NCBI GenBank assembly: GCA_023935145.1
Contig: CM043699.1
Coordinates: forward strand, 64,590,138 to 64,654,137
From: Bretschneidera sinensis
Lineage: Eukaryota > Streptophyta > Magnoliopsida > Brassicales > Akaniaceae
DNA length: 64,000 nucleotides
Direction: 5' to 3'
This document shows, piece by piece, positions 33,974-45,017 of the stretch (its first letter is position 1; the number at the start of each line of letters is the position of its first letter). Made by a program: the position numbers and the translations under genes. The notes beneath the pieces are model-generated. The model had not been told where the DNA came from, made no database searches, and was given only the letters and a program-made list of their open reading frames with translations.

Positions 33974-34903
33974 CTAGTGGTTTTCTTCCTCATCTTCGGG
34001 GTGTTTTACAACATTGAAAATATTTACTTCAAGGGTCATGTTTCCAAAGGACAGCTTTATGAGTCCATTCCTACAATTTATTAGAGTATTAGCAGTAGCA
34101 CGGAAAGGCCTACCCAAAATCAAAGGGATTTTAGAGTTAGTGTCAACAACAGAAGTAGTATCAATAATCAAGAAATCAACAGGATAGTAAAATTTATCGA
34201 TTTGAATCAAAACATCCTCTACTACACCCCGGGGTACTTTGACTGAACGATCAGCCAATTACAATACCACGCCGGTTGGTTTGATTTCTCCTAACCCCAG
34301 CTGTAAGTAAATAGAAAATGGCATTAGGTTTACACTAGCTCCTAAATCTAGCAAGGCTTGTCCAACCTCAAGATTTCCAATGCTGCAAGCAATGGTAGGA
34401 CACCCCAGATCCTTGTATTTTGGGGGAACTCTTTTCTCAATTAACTCACTAACTTGCTCAGTTAGGAATGTTGTTTTATTGACATGGTGCTTCCTCTTAA
34501 TTGTGCATAGATCTTTGAAAACTTTTGCATAGGTAGGGACTTGTTTAATCACATGCAAAAGAGGAAGATTAATTTTTACTTGCCTTAAGTTCTCTAGGAT
34601 TTCATTATTTATTTTCAGATTTTTCTTGTTGGATTTTAAGGCTTGAGGGAATGGTGCCTTAACAGGACTTTTGGTCACTTCAGGGTCTTTGGGCAGCTCG
34701 GCTTCACTACTAGTTTGACCCTTTCTCACATCCTCGGGTTTATTCATTGGTGGGATGTGTAGTGACTTACCACTGCATGTCACAATAGCATTTACATATT
34801 TCAAATTTTCTTGTGCTATATGTTGACCATGAGGTATGGACTGAGCTTGGGAAGGGAGCTTACCTCGCTCAGTCACACTCAAGGAGCCAATTAATTTACA
34901 CAC
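33974..34903 (-). pseudogene. Athila-B protease region
   Basis: Between Gag and RT. The aspartic protease shows LLDLGASVNLMPFSIY at about 34320-34370 and the later landmark IPLILGRPFRATANTL at 34090-34140. The D-L-G-A box replaces the family D[LT]GAS with all three key residues present. The linker before it (PYAQ/VPTYAKVFKDL...) is typical of Athila. One stop at 34259 (VVL to ADRSVKV) divides it. Mostly open, so decay is mild. Confidence 0.78.
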
Positions 34904-36240
34904 TTGGCTCCTTATTTCTTTGTTTTCCTCAACCGCTTGTGTAATTAAAGCCTCACACCTTTGGTTTGTCTTACCTTGTGCTTCTATAAAAGCATGTAAG
35001 GTGTCTTCTAAAGAGTTTCTAGAAGATGAGGGTGCATGATAAGGTGCTGGGTATGATCTAGGGGGTTGTGCATGCTGCTGATTTTCAGATTTTCAGCTGA
35101 AGTTAGGGTGATTTTGCCACCCCGGATTATAAGTGTTAGAGAAAGGTGCTGGAGGCTTCTTTTACATGCCTAAGGCATTACATTGTTCCTCGTACAACCC
35201 TCTCATATCAACAAATGTGGGGCAATCTTGAGCGGGATGATCAATCCCACCACACACAAAATATGGTTCTAAAGGTTTGGCTTTATTAACCATGTGTGTT
35301 GGATTTTTAGTTTTTAATGCTCTAACTCCCTAATAAGCATCTTGACCTTGGCCTTAAGGTTATCCTCTTCCCAAAGATAGTAAATTCCTCCACCACTAGG
35401 GTTTCCTATAGGTCGTGACCTATTTGTGCTTTCAGTAGCATTAGGTCCAGTCCATGTGTGAGCTTTTTCAGCAAGGTCATTGAGGTACTTAATAGCCTCA
35501 TCAGGGTCTTTTTGCAGAAACTCACCATTACACATCATCTCTACAAATTGGCGCTCTCTATAGGTAAGACCCTCATAGAAATAGCTTACTAAACACCAAT
35601 TTTCATACCCATGATGTGGACACATACTTAACAGCTCCTTAAATTTCTCCCAAGACTGATACAAACTCTCGTTTCCCTTTTGTGCAAAGGTTGAGATTTG
35701 TCTTTTCAAAGCATTAGTCTTATGTTGAGGGAAGTATTTGTTAAAAAAGACTTGGGTCATCTCATTCCATGACCCAATTGATCATGGTCTCAACGAGTAT
35801 AACCAACTCTTAGCTTTATCCTTCAAAGAAAAAGGAAAAAACTTGAGTCTCACGATATCATCAGTTGCATCTTGACTATGAAAAGTCGTAACTACTTCCT
35901 CAAACTCTCTAATGTGCACATATGAGTTCTCATTTTCCAAGCCATGAAAAGTAGGGAGTAATTGTGTCATCCCTATTTTAAAATCTTGATGGCGAGTGTT
36001 TGCTGGAAACATAATGCATGATGGTGTGGCTGTCTGACTAGGATGTAGGTAATCTCTAAGTGTCCTAGCAACATTCTCATTAGGTTTTTCAGCCACGTTA
36101 ACAAAATTTTCTATATTTTCTATTGCGTGTACACTAGGGTTTGATCTAGGCGAGATTTCATTAACGGACGTGGAAAGGAAAGGTATTTCTATTTCGGGTC
36201 CTTTAATGAATCTCCCTCGCGAATCTCTCGGTCTAAGCAT
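34904..36240 (-). pseudogene. Athila-B gag
   Basis: Starts MLRPRDSRGRFIKG at 36240, 138 bp from the primer site. Capsid landmarks: HGLENENSYVHIREFEEV, IVRLKFFPFSLKDKAKSWL, then after a stop at 35780 TQVFFNKYFPQHKTNALK, EKFKELLSMCPHHGYENW, LTYRERQFVEMMCNGEF. A zinc knuckle VCGGIDHPAQDC near 35240 and NPGWQNHPNFS near 35120 complete the Athila Gag. Stops or frame changes at 35780, about 35310 and 35160. The second copy is at 26935-27690. Confidence 0.85.
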
Positions 36241-36378
36241 ACACCAACTGAGTTTTTAAAAGTGATAAATAAAACAGAGCAAAACAAAATAAAAATCAGA
36301 AAATCAAAACTAATAGAAAGGAACGATAGTACCGTCTTATTTTAGAGTTGACAAACTTCTTTGTAAGTAAGCGCGTCA

Positions 36379-36395
36379 CCCCGGTAATGGCACCA
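36379..36395 (-). other. Primer-binding site, tRNA-Asp (Athila-B)
   Basis: + strand CCCCGGTAATGGCACCA, three mismatches to the tRNA-Asp end; 5 bp from the 5' LTR. Confidence 0.75.
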
Positions 36396-36400
36396 AAATT

Positions 36401-37755
36401 TGATTACGCCCAAAATCTAACGCGGTAGTTGTAGCATAGCTTTGGAGTATCGATTCCACAGGGAAACAAGTTAATTACAAAAGAAGGTGTGAACTATAAC
36501 ACAAACAATAAAGATTTAAGTGAGAAAATATGAACTTTTGATAATAAAATAATTGTGTAAAATAGATTGTAAAATATAATAAAAGAACAACAAGGTTCCG
36601 AGAATCCTCCCTAGGCTCATTGCTCTAATCCTAACTTGATTCAGTTGTTTTTATCTTGATTGCAAGTTTCACATCCCAAACAAGCAATCGGAAGATATTC
36701 AATAAGAGTATATATAAAAACCCTAATGTAATTGTTATGAAATACTTTACTTTTGCTTCATGCACACATGATCTATCCTATAGGTTTATCAAGAAGCGAC
36801 AATATATCTTTTATGACAATATTGCAGTAATGGACAAACCTAAAGAATAAGTCTACCGAACTCAATCATACCCAAATAATCTTGACATAACAAAAGCAAG
36901 ACTAGATTTATATCAAGGAGAAAGATACAATCACTTGATTAGAGAAAATCTTATAATTAGATAGCAAAGTAAATCATAACAATATTTTGACATTAAATCC
37001 CTACTATAACTGAATCAAAGAAAGGAAAATAGGAACAACTACACCTAGGGATTCATCCCTTCGCCTTTCTTGGGGATTAGTTAGCCATGGGGCTCATGGT
37101 TGAACACTTTGATAGAGGAGAATTGGTTGCTTCCTTGAGTTTTCCAGGTTTTATGAATGTTTTCTATCAAACTCTAAGTGGGCTGCTTATATACAAGAGG
37201 CCTAAGGATGTATTAGGGTTTAAACAATCATAAGAAACCCTAATTAAGTTGTAACTCGGAGACAGGGGGTCGGGGTCGCACCTAGGCTCAGATTGAGCCA
37301 GGCCTAGGCTCACTTTGTGCTGCATCTTCACCATTCTATGGGCCATGGCCCAGCTTGACCTAGGCCTAGGCTCAGCCCTCCAGGCCGCGGCTCACCTTGA
37401 TCCAGGCCTAGGCTTGACCTGATCCTTCTTTCTTGCTCTTTTGATGTACTTTCTAGAGGTTGAGGCTTGGATAATTGTAGGCCGCGGCTCACACCCTATA
37501 AACTTGATTTCTCTTCATTTTGCCCTTCCGCAACCATGTCTTTCCTTCGGTGTACCTCGAGTCTTCGAGCTTCAAACAACAATAGCTTTTTCTCCTCTTT
37601 TGAACTTAAATTACCTGAAAATGCACCGAAATAAGTTAATGATCCAAGAATACCACTTTAGAGTTATTAACGTATAAAATTGCCATTAAGATCTAAATCA
37701 ACCCTAAAATGCCAACGTTTAAGAACTATTAATGTGCATTTTATTTCTCTCATCA
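36401..37755 (-). repeat. Athila-B 5' LTR
   Basis: 1,355 bp, close match to 27852-29206. CCTAGGC-word cluster at 37279-37412, TATA at 37186-37193 (minus). TSD GTTCC follows at 37756-37760. Confidence 0.9.
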
Positions 37756-37760
37756 GTTCC

Positions 37761-39290
37761 CTTCTTTGATCTTGTAAATCCATTTACAATCCACAACTCT
37801 CTGTTTTTCTGGTTTGGGCACCAATTCCCAAGAGTTGTTCTTCCTCAAAGAATCCGTTTTTTCCTCCATAGCTAGCTGCCACTTTGACGAATCCTTACAT
37901 TCCATGGTATCCATGTAAGTTTGTGGTTTAACCCCTCCTTCTGAATAAGGAGCTGCTACATTAGCATCCGCAAAACTATATCTCAAAGGTGGTCTGACCA
38001 CCCTCCTTTTCTGGTCCCTTATGAGCTGATAGTCATTCTGACTTGCTGCATTATCCCCTTCTAGTTCAGCCTCCTCATGAGTGTCCTGAGCTTGGCCTTC
38101 ATCAATGGGCTCTACCTGGTCCTTGATGCTATGCTCCACAAATTCTGGACTGGTTTGCTCACTATCCCCTGCAGGGTTAGTTTTCTCCAAATAGGGAAAT
38201 AACAATTCATTAAAAATGACATCCCTATTTATTATTAGTTTCATTCCTTTTGATTCTAAGGACCACAACCTATACCCCTTAACCCCATCACCATATCCTA
38301 GAAACACACATTTTCTAGACCTTAGGCTAAGTTTATTATCCTTTTGATGTGCAAACGCAGTACATCCAAAAGTTTTAAGATTGTTCATCTCAGGGGGTTT
38401 TCCACTTCACATCTCCATGGGAGTCTTAAGGTTTAAAGCTCTAGAGGGTGATCTATTAACCAAATATCCAGCAGTTGACACAGCTTCCCCCCAAAAATAG
38501 TTTGGTAAACCAAACCCAATTAACATGCACCTAACCTTTTCCATAAGGGTCCTATTCATCCTTTTAGCAACTCCATTTTGCTAAGGGGTTTTTACAACCG
38601 TTCTATGTCTTAGAATCCCATTTAACTCACAAAATTTATCAAAATCCTTATTAAAAAATTCTAAGCCATTATCGGTTCTTAAAACCTTAACTACCCTACC
38701 TGTTTGAGTCTCCAGCAACTTTTTCCACACCACAAATTTCTTCAAAGCATCTTATTTATTTTTAAGCAAATAAACCCAAACTTTTCTTGAATAATCATCA
38801 ATTAAAGACAATGATTACCTCCCTGTGTTGGTGTTCTTGTTGGTCCCCAAAGGTCCGCATGAATTTTGTCAAGATTGCCCTTAGACTTATGCACTCCGGT
38901 GTTGAAGCTGACCCAGTGTTACTTCCCAAGAACGCAACACTCGCAGAATTCAAGTTTCTCTATCTTGTCACCACCAAGTAGACCATCCTTGTTGAGAACT
39001 TGCAGGCCCTTTTCACTCATATATCCCAAGTGAATGTGCCAAAGTACTATCTTATCCATCTCAACCATCAAGCTTGTTGCTTGATCCTTGATTTCTGTCT
39101 CTTCGATCATCTCATAGAGACCATCCATTATTGCTGCTTTGATCACTATCAAAGATCCCTTGGTTACCTTGATCTTTCCTTCCTCTGTTTTGTATGTGTA
39201 CCCTATGGAATCCAGCTGCCCCAATGAGATCAAGTTTCTTCTCAAATCTGGAAGATACCTCATATTCCAGTAGTCTTGTGACTCCATCAA
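37761..39290 (-). pseudogene. Z integrase and N-terminal RT
   Basis: Minus strand. GAG-pre-integrase part: DKIVLWHIHLGYMSEKGLQ (39110), CECCVLGK; integrase core DKIHADLWGPTRT near 38860 (first Asp), heavily frame-damaged to 38400. NNLKTFGCTAFAHQKD at 38388 and RKCVFLGYGDGVKGYRLWSL follow, then an acidic linker, and RT from SKWQLAMEEKTDSLRKNNSW to VVDCKWIYKIKEG at 37761. Closely similar to W (62650-63310). RT continues at 26545. Confidence 0.82.
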
Positions 39291-40290
39291 ACATCCTCAA
39301 TTGGATGTCTCCTATCCCCCTCACTTGGCAAGAAGTATCATTCCCCAAGAACCAATCCTTGTGAAGGCATATGTGATAAGTGCACCCAGAATCCAGGATC
39401 CATTTATCGCTGCCTTGCCTCCTGCTCATATTTGAGCATACAATAAGAACATCATCTTGCTATTCTCCTTTGGCAACCGAACCCTCTCCATTCTTGGTAT
39501 GGCTTCCTCCTCTCTCATCCCACATCTTCTTCTTGCAATCTTTCTTGAAATGACCCTCCTTATTGCAGTAGTACGATCACTTCCCTCCAAACTTCGGTTT
39601 GGAATGTGATCTCCCATGGCTCTGCCTTATACCCTTTGATTTCTCCTGGTAGTTGCCATGGATGCTACTGCCATTTCGAGTTGCTGGCCTTCCTCTAACG
39701 AATAGCCCTTCTCCACTTGATGCTTCCCTTATCTTGGCTTTGAAATCATGAGCCCTTATAGCATTGATCACAATTTCCTTGGTTAGTGTATCTCTTCCAT
39801 ATTCAATAGCATTAATTAAACTTTCAAAATAATCAGGAAGAGAATTCAATAACATAACAGCTAATTATTCATCCGGGAATGTTATACTATAACTAGCCAA
39901 ATCTTGAACTAGTTTATTAAACACATCAAGATTATCTTGCAACTCTTTATTAGGATCCATTTTAAAAGCAAAGATTCGTTTAAGAAGATAAATCTTATTA
40001 GGGAGAGTCTTGGTAAGAAATAACTCATTTAGTTTCTTCCAAATGACAGTTGGATCTTCTGAGTCTATGCACTTCCTTGTGACACTATCCAAGATGTGCA
40101 GAAAGATGGTGCTATACGCCATCTTCTTCATCTCAATCTGTTGGACTTTCGTGATATTTGCTGGAAAAGTGTCATCTTCTCCAATAGCCAAGTCCACCTT
40201 CTGTTGCATAAGAACAGCCTTGCTCTTCCGCTTCCAAAAGGCAAAGTCTCTCTTTCTATCCAACTTCTCAATAATGAAGTTTGAACACAT
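39291..40290 (-). pseudogene. Z gag and protease
   Basis: Begins with the Gag start region at 40290 (NFIIEKLDRKRDFAFWKRK), capsid sequence to FPDE at 39867, LLNSLPDYFESLINAI, then a basic linker with one HGNYQEKSKGIRQSHGR unit near 39640 (the unit repeated five times in W), a zinc knuckle (YYCNKEGHFKKDCKK) and protease start KWILDSGCTYHI at about 39400. The D-S-G box is intact. Stops at 39865 and 39575 and frame shifts near 39420 and 39300. Confidence 0.82.
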
Positions 40291-40520
40291 CTTGAGGAGA
40301 AAATCCCAGATTTATACAGCACCCACAATTGCTTTCCAACTTCTTCTAAATCTCAATAACACGATCGACGATTGATCTCAATACCGTTCTTGAATCACCC
40401 TCAAGAATACGATCAGATCTTGATCTCTACTCCGTTCTTGAATCACCCAAGAAGTCAATTTTTGATTCTTGGAGTCTTGCTCCGATACCTTCTGTTCCAG
40501 CTCTGATACTCGCTATTGTA

Positions 40521-40532
40521 GCTCTGATACCA
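40521..40532 (-). other. Primer-binding site of Z (initiator tRNA-Met)
   Basis: + strand GCTCTGATACCA, the reverse complement of TGGTATCAGAGC, one base from the 5' LTR. Two more copies of GCTC(T/C)GATAC lie just upstream in the leader (40481-40510). Confidence 0.9.
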
Positions 40533-40533
40533 C

Positions 40534-41343
40534 TGTTAGAAATCACCCTCAAGATGCCCAGGTGGTGATCTTCCAAACACCCAAGTCTAGAATGACTTAT
40601 AATGATCATAACAGAAACAGAAATCAAAGAAAAGAAAGAACACAAGTAATTTGTTATCGAGGTTCGGCAATGTGCCTAGGTCTCTGTGAGCTCCTCCAAG
40701 CCCTCTGCACTAAATCAATGAGTTCTTATAAGTTACAGCAACTCCTCTCCAAGAAACTTCTTGTTCTTGAAGAACGAAAAAAGAGAAAAGAAAGTGATAA
40801 GGTCTTGAGTTACCCTGGAATTTTTCCCAAGAAAATTTCACTTACAAGTCCCTTGAATCCCTAATCTATACTACTCTCTCTCTAAACAACTAGCCTCTCT
40901 AATGAGTCTCCACTTTCACAAGTTATGTCACTCTTGTTGAGATTGAAGCTAGGTGATCCTTTATATAGTGCACCACTTCATAAACCTATCTTGAAGTCAA
41001 TCTCCACTCTTAGATCTTGAGGACCAATCAATCATAGCCCTTGATCAAGTCTAAGTGATCCTGTGCGTATTGATCATGCACCATGCACTAGAAGAAGAGT
41101 GTTGAAAATTGCCATCAGGTGTGCCTTCGCGCTGCACCTTTGAACGGGGCAAGCCACACTTTGGAAGGAGAACTTTTGCTGCCTTTCTGGGCACCGCACC
41201 TTTGGGAAGTTGGGCAGCGGCGTGACTTGGAGAGCTCACTTCCTGGACTTGCTACAGGCTGAGGTGCGGACTACTTGAGGTGCAGCACACACTTAGGGCT
41301 AAAGCTGAATTTTTCCTCTTTAGTTCTTAGACAAATCCCAACA
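40534..41343 (-). repeat. Z 5' LTR
   Basis: 810 bp, + strand TGTTAGAAATCACCC to AATCCCAACA; matches 24224-25069 with small deletions. Minus-strand TATA (TATATAAA) at 40960-40967. Confidence 0.88.
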
Positions 41344-41348
41344 TAATA

Positions 41349-41802
41349 TATGCTAGTAGGTCTAAGAATGCAAATTTAAATTCTAATGTATATACTAGAT
41401 AAGCATCCTAGAAATACTCATGCATATATTTATGCTCACTCAAGAAATGCAAATGCTAGGAATAATCATTCAAGGAATGCATATACTAGAAATAAACATC
41501 CTAGGAACTATCATCATGCATATCCTAGAGATAATGTGTATGCTCACAACTTGCATGGTAAAAGTGGACATCCTAGACATTACCATCATATGCATCCTAG
41601 AGATAGTATGCATGTTCACAATGCTGCAAGTGCATATCCTAGAAATTACCATCATACCACTCTTAGAGATAACATGCATGTTCATAATTTTCATAATAGA
41701 AACATGTATTCTAGGATTTCTTATCCAATGAACTATAGACATGCACAATTAAGAAATCCTAGAAATTTCAATAACTATTATCCTAAGATTATGCATCATT
41801 AA
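41349..41802 (+). pseudogene. S gag, C-terminal His/Asn/Arg-rich repeats
   Basis: Continues S gag after Z. A run of 22-29 residue imperfect repeats with the core (H/Y)PR(N/H)YHH..(L/H)RD.MHVHN fills 41470-41750, ending KIMHH. One stop at 41402; otherwise open. The repeats lie between zinc knuckle and protease. No function is known to me for this composition; it could bind nucleic acid or metal, but that is only a guess. Confidence 0.75.
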
Positions 41803-42483
41803 CATGTCTATAATTATAAAGCACCTTATAATGTTAAGAAAGTATGGGTCTCGAAAGGAACCATATTTCCTAAGACTAACCCCAAAGGATCCAAGAAATT
41901 TTGGGTACCTAAAAGTGCAATTGTATACCCTTATGTAATGTAGATATGTCTCTACACCAAGGAAAAAGGTAACTATTGGTATCTTGATAGTGGATACTCA
42001 AAGCACATGACCGATGATCAAAGCATGTTCAAAGAGCTAACTCTAAGGGATGGTGGACATGTCACCATTGGGGACAATACAAAGATAAAGATCATTAGGC
42101 ATGGCAAAGTTGGTAATGATTTCTCAACTATTGATCATGTGTTATATGTGCAAGGCCTTAAGCCAAATTTTCTTAGTATTAGTCAATTATGTGATAAAGG
42201 CAACAAAGTCATATTTGAAACCTCTCATTGTCTAGTTATAGACATCAAAAGTAACAAGATCAAGTTTGTTGGCCATATACATGAAAATGTCTATATAGTT
42301 AATTTAAAATCTCTGCATTCGGAAAATGAAAAATGTTTTTCCACTTTTAGTGAAAATCCATGGCTATAGCATAGAAGACTTGGCCATGTGAACATGGATT
42401 TGCTTAAAATCATTTCAAAAAAATATTTAGTCATCGGACTTCCAAAAATCAAATTTGAAAAAGAGAAGGTGTGTGATGCTTGT
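41803..42483 (+). pseudogene. S protease and pre-integrase region
   Basis: KKVWVSKGTIFPK and KFWVPK near 41840-41920, then the protease active site WYLDSGYSKHMTDD at about 41970 (D-S-G kept), GHVTIGDNTKIKI and LSISQLCDKG, and the GAG-pre-integrase motif HRRLGHVNMDLL after a stop at 42368. It ends in the integrase zinc region (KVCDAC) where Athila-A is inserted at 42484. Confidence 0.82.
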
Positions 42484-43771
42484 TGTTGTGAGTTTTAAAT
42501 TACTCGCAAGCGCACGAGTCTTTTGCAGTATAGCGTTGTGCAAGTGCGAGGTCGAATCTACAGGGAATTGCGTTGTGAAAATATAATTTTTAATCTAAAC
42601 TAACTCTATTTTAACCTAGTTCCGAATTGTGAATGATATTTTAGAAAACAAATTAAAACTAAACTAAGTTGATTTTAAAACTAATAATAAAAAAAGCACC
42701 AAGGTTTCCGAATCCACCCCACCGAAGTTAAGCATACATGTTCTAAAAATATAGCCTATCAAAACATTCTATGAATCCAACTATAAGACAAAAAACAAAG
42801 AATATCCCAACTAAACCAAAAGCACCCGATGTATCCGCTCTTAACAAATCACAAAGGGAAGCCAATTTAATCGAAAAGCATTCAATGTATCCATCAGATG
42901 AAACACAAAGAAAATCCAACAGACAATTTAAACTCAATCAATTATAAGATTAACTCAAATAATTGATAGAACATTTATACTAAAAATGGTCAGATTTGTA
43001 CAAGCAAATCTGAACTACTACGCCAAACAACGGCGGGGCTTCATCTTCAACCTTAGCTGAAGAGTCTAGCCACTCATAATAATAAAACTATAATAAAAAG
43101 TGCTAAACATTTAAACTAAAACAACTGAATATAAAGAAATAAATAAACAACTTTACATGGGAGAAATTCCACTCGCTGATGGGCGGCGCTTCCCCTCGTG
43201 GTAGCAATGCCTTCGGGATCCACCAAAATGCTGGCAGAAGTCCACCGGTAAACACCAAAGTGGCTCAGGAATTGTACACTGAATGATGAAGTGGAGTGGG
43301 TCTTATATAGGCAAATACCACATGTGGAATGTGTTTCCAATCCGATGTGGGATGTGGGATATAGAAATGTGTTTCCAACCAATGTGGGATGTTGGATTTA
43401 AGTCTTCACATGCCCTTCAAAACTTCTGTTCACGCTGAAATCCCGCACAGCCCGCACAGCCTGACCTTTGTTTACTAAAACGGTCATAACTTTCTATAGA
43501 AAAATCATTTTTACGAGCCGTAAAATTCTCCAGAAAACAGACTTCTGGATCTTTCTAAGCATATATGGCTCATATCCTGGTTCTTCTTGAATCAATACAT
43601 TTTAATTTTCAAAGATGATTGATCTATACGGGCAATTCTGGCAATTTTAGTGAAACTCCTTTCCCAGTGCTTGTAAACCTGAAAAACAACGAAAACAACT
43701 CAAAGTAACAAATTCCTAAGCTAACAAATGTAAATTAGAGGGCCAAAATATGCAATATTTGGCACTCATCA
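42484..43771 (-). repeat. Athila-A 3' LTR
   Basis: 1,288 bp; + strand TGTTGTGAGTTTTAAATTAC to GGCACTCATCA. Minus-strand TATA (TATATAAG) at 43302-43309. A tandem pair of ~43 bp units (GTGTTTCCAA..CC.ATGTGGGATG) at 43330-43395 lies just upstream of the TATA box in the sense of transcription. Confidence 0.92.
43302..43309 (-). promoter_or_regulatory. TATA box of Athila-A LTR
   Basis: TATATAAG on the minus strand; the same box is at 47675-47682 and at 13515-13522 in the other copies. Confidence 0.5.
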
Positions 43772-45017
43772 AATACCCCCAAACTTACAATTTGCTAGTC
43801 CCTTAGCAAAACAAAATAAAAGACTTAATGAAAAACAAAGAACATAAAGATAAAGTCATCACTCATGGTATCCAAAAATTTAAGGAGCACACATCACCAT
43901 GATATTCATTCATAAGCAAGCTTAAAAAGGTAAACCCATCTTCGCAATGAATAGAACTGTAAAAATGTAATTACTTACAAAAGGCAGGATAAGGCATCAT
44001 AAGCTTGAATCAGTGTAAGGTGAATTAGCATATAAAAATGAAGCTTCCAAGTAACTCTAATGTGTAAGGTCTCCATGTCTCAAGATACACCGAATTTCCC
44101 ATAAAAAATGAACAATAAAGATGTAGAATTTTTTTTTTTTTTTTTTTAATAAGGCACGGCTATGTTTAGTTCCCTTAGGCTTTCTAATTGACCCATGTAG
44201 CGAGTGTTAAGTCAATGACTCCCAAACCAGGTGCTTTTAGGGCATTAGGTGTAAAGACACCCCTAGGCTACGAAATTAAACCGACCTTAATATTACCAAG
44301 CAAAATTCCACCTTTTGACGTGAACACTCACTGCTTACTGAGGCAAGAGGTCCAGTTACTCAGCGAAAAGTTTATTGATAATTTTTTTTTTTTTTTATAT
44401 TTTCCTATGCCCAAGAGTTCATCCAACAAGTCATCCAGTTTCAGTTAAGATAAGGAAAAATACACATTAAAATCACATGTCATACCTCACATAATTTGTG
44501 CTAATGTGCTCGTGTTAGATTAGATCAAACATGTGAATTCTCAAAATGCCTAAAGTAAGTAACTAAATTTTAAAAATTTATCACCAGATCATGTGTTCAA
44601 AATGTTAAGCTCACCAATGACATCACATCACAGAAAATGTTTAGATCAACCAAAATTTCACGATAACATGAGCATGCATTTATCTCTATGACGAAAAGAC
44701 AACAAATTAGGACAAAGTGTGTGATGTGTCTCCCATACCCCCAAACTTAAATTACACACTGACCCCAATGTGTGACTAATATGGAAAGAGTTGACCTGAG
44801 ATATGGAGAACTATCTGGACTGGTATGGCTCATAGCATACCCCCAAACTTGAACTGAAGTACGCTTTGTCCCTGAAAAATAAAACCTGGAAAACAAAAAA
44901 ATACTGGAAACAAACATTAATCATAAAAATGCAAAATAATAAATAAACAAAAGAAAAGATAAGCTGTGGGGTGCCTCCCATGAGCGCTAAGTTTAACGTC
45001 TTCAGCCAGACCCAACA
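43772..45017 (-). other. Athila-A 3' non-coding region
   Basis: The polypurine tract lies at 43772-43787 (minus TAAGTTTGGGGGTATT). Two further copies of AAGTTTGGGGGTAT are at 44735-44751 and 44837-44853. Long poly(T) (+) runs at 44129-44147 and 44383-44396. No ORF is supported; the 44188 + strand ORF is a shadow. Confidence 0.75.

Larger units (their letters stand above)
26551..37755 (-). mobile_element. Athila-B gypsy element, three-LTR tandem
   Basis: Minus-strand order: LTR (36401-37755), primer site, gag, protease, RT, deletion of RNase H and integrase, post-pol ORF, polypurine tract, LTR (27852-29206), second primer site, second gag fragment (27690-26935), and an LTR end (26934-26551). 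TSD GTTCC at 26546-26550 and 37756-37760 encloses the whole. Athila assignment: tRNA-Asp primer site, NPGWQNHPNFS in Gag and the Transposase_32-like ORF. Confidence 0.88.
24224..41343 (-). mobile_element. Ty1/copia element Z in S gag
   Basis: Minus-strand element: 5' LTR 40534-41343, primer site 40521-40532, gag, protease, integrase, RT and RNase H, 3' LTR 24224-25069. TSD CAATA (24219-24223) and TAATA (41344-41348), one mismatch. S gag is in frame across it. Z is close to W (59420 onward), which gives intact comparison positions. Its RT is split by Athila-B. Confidence 0.85.
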
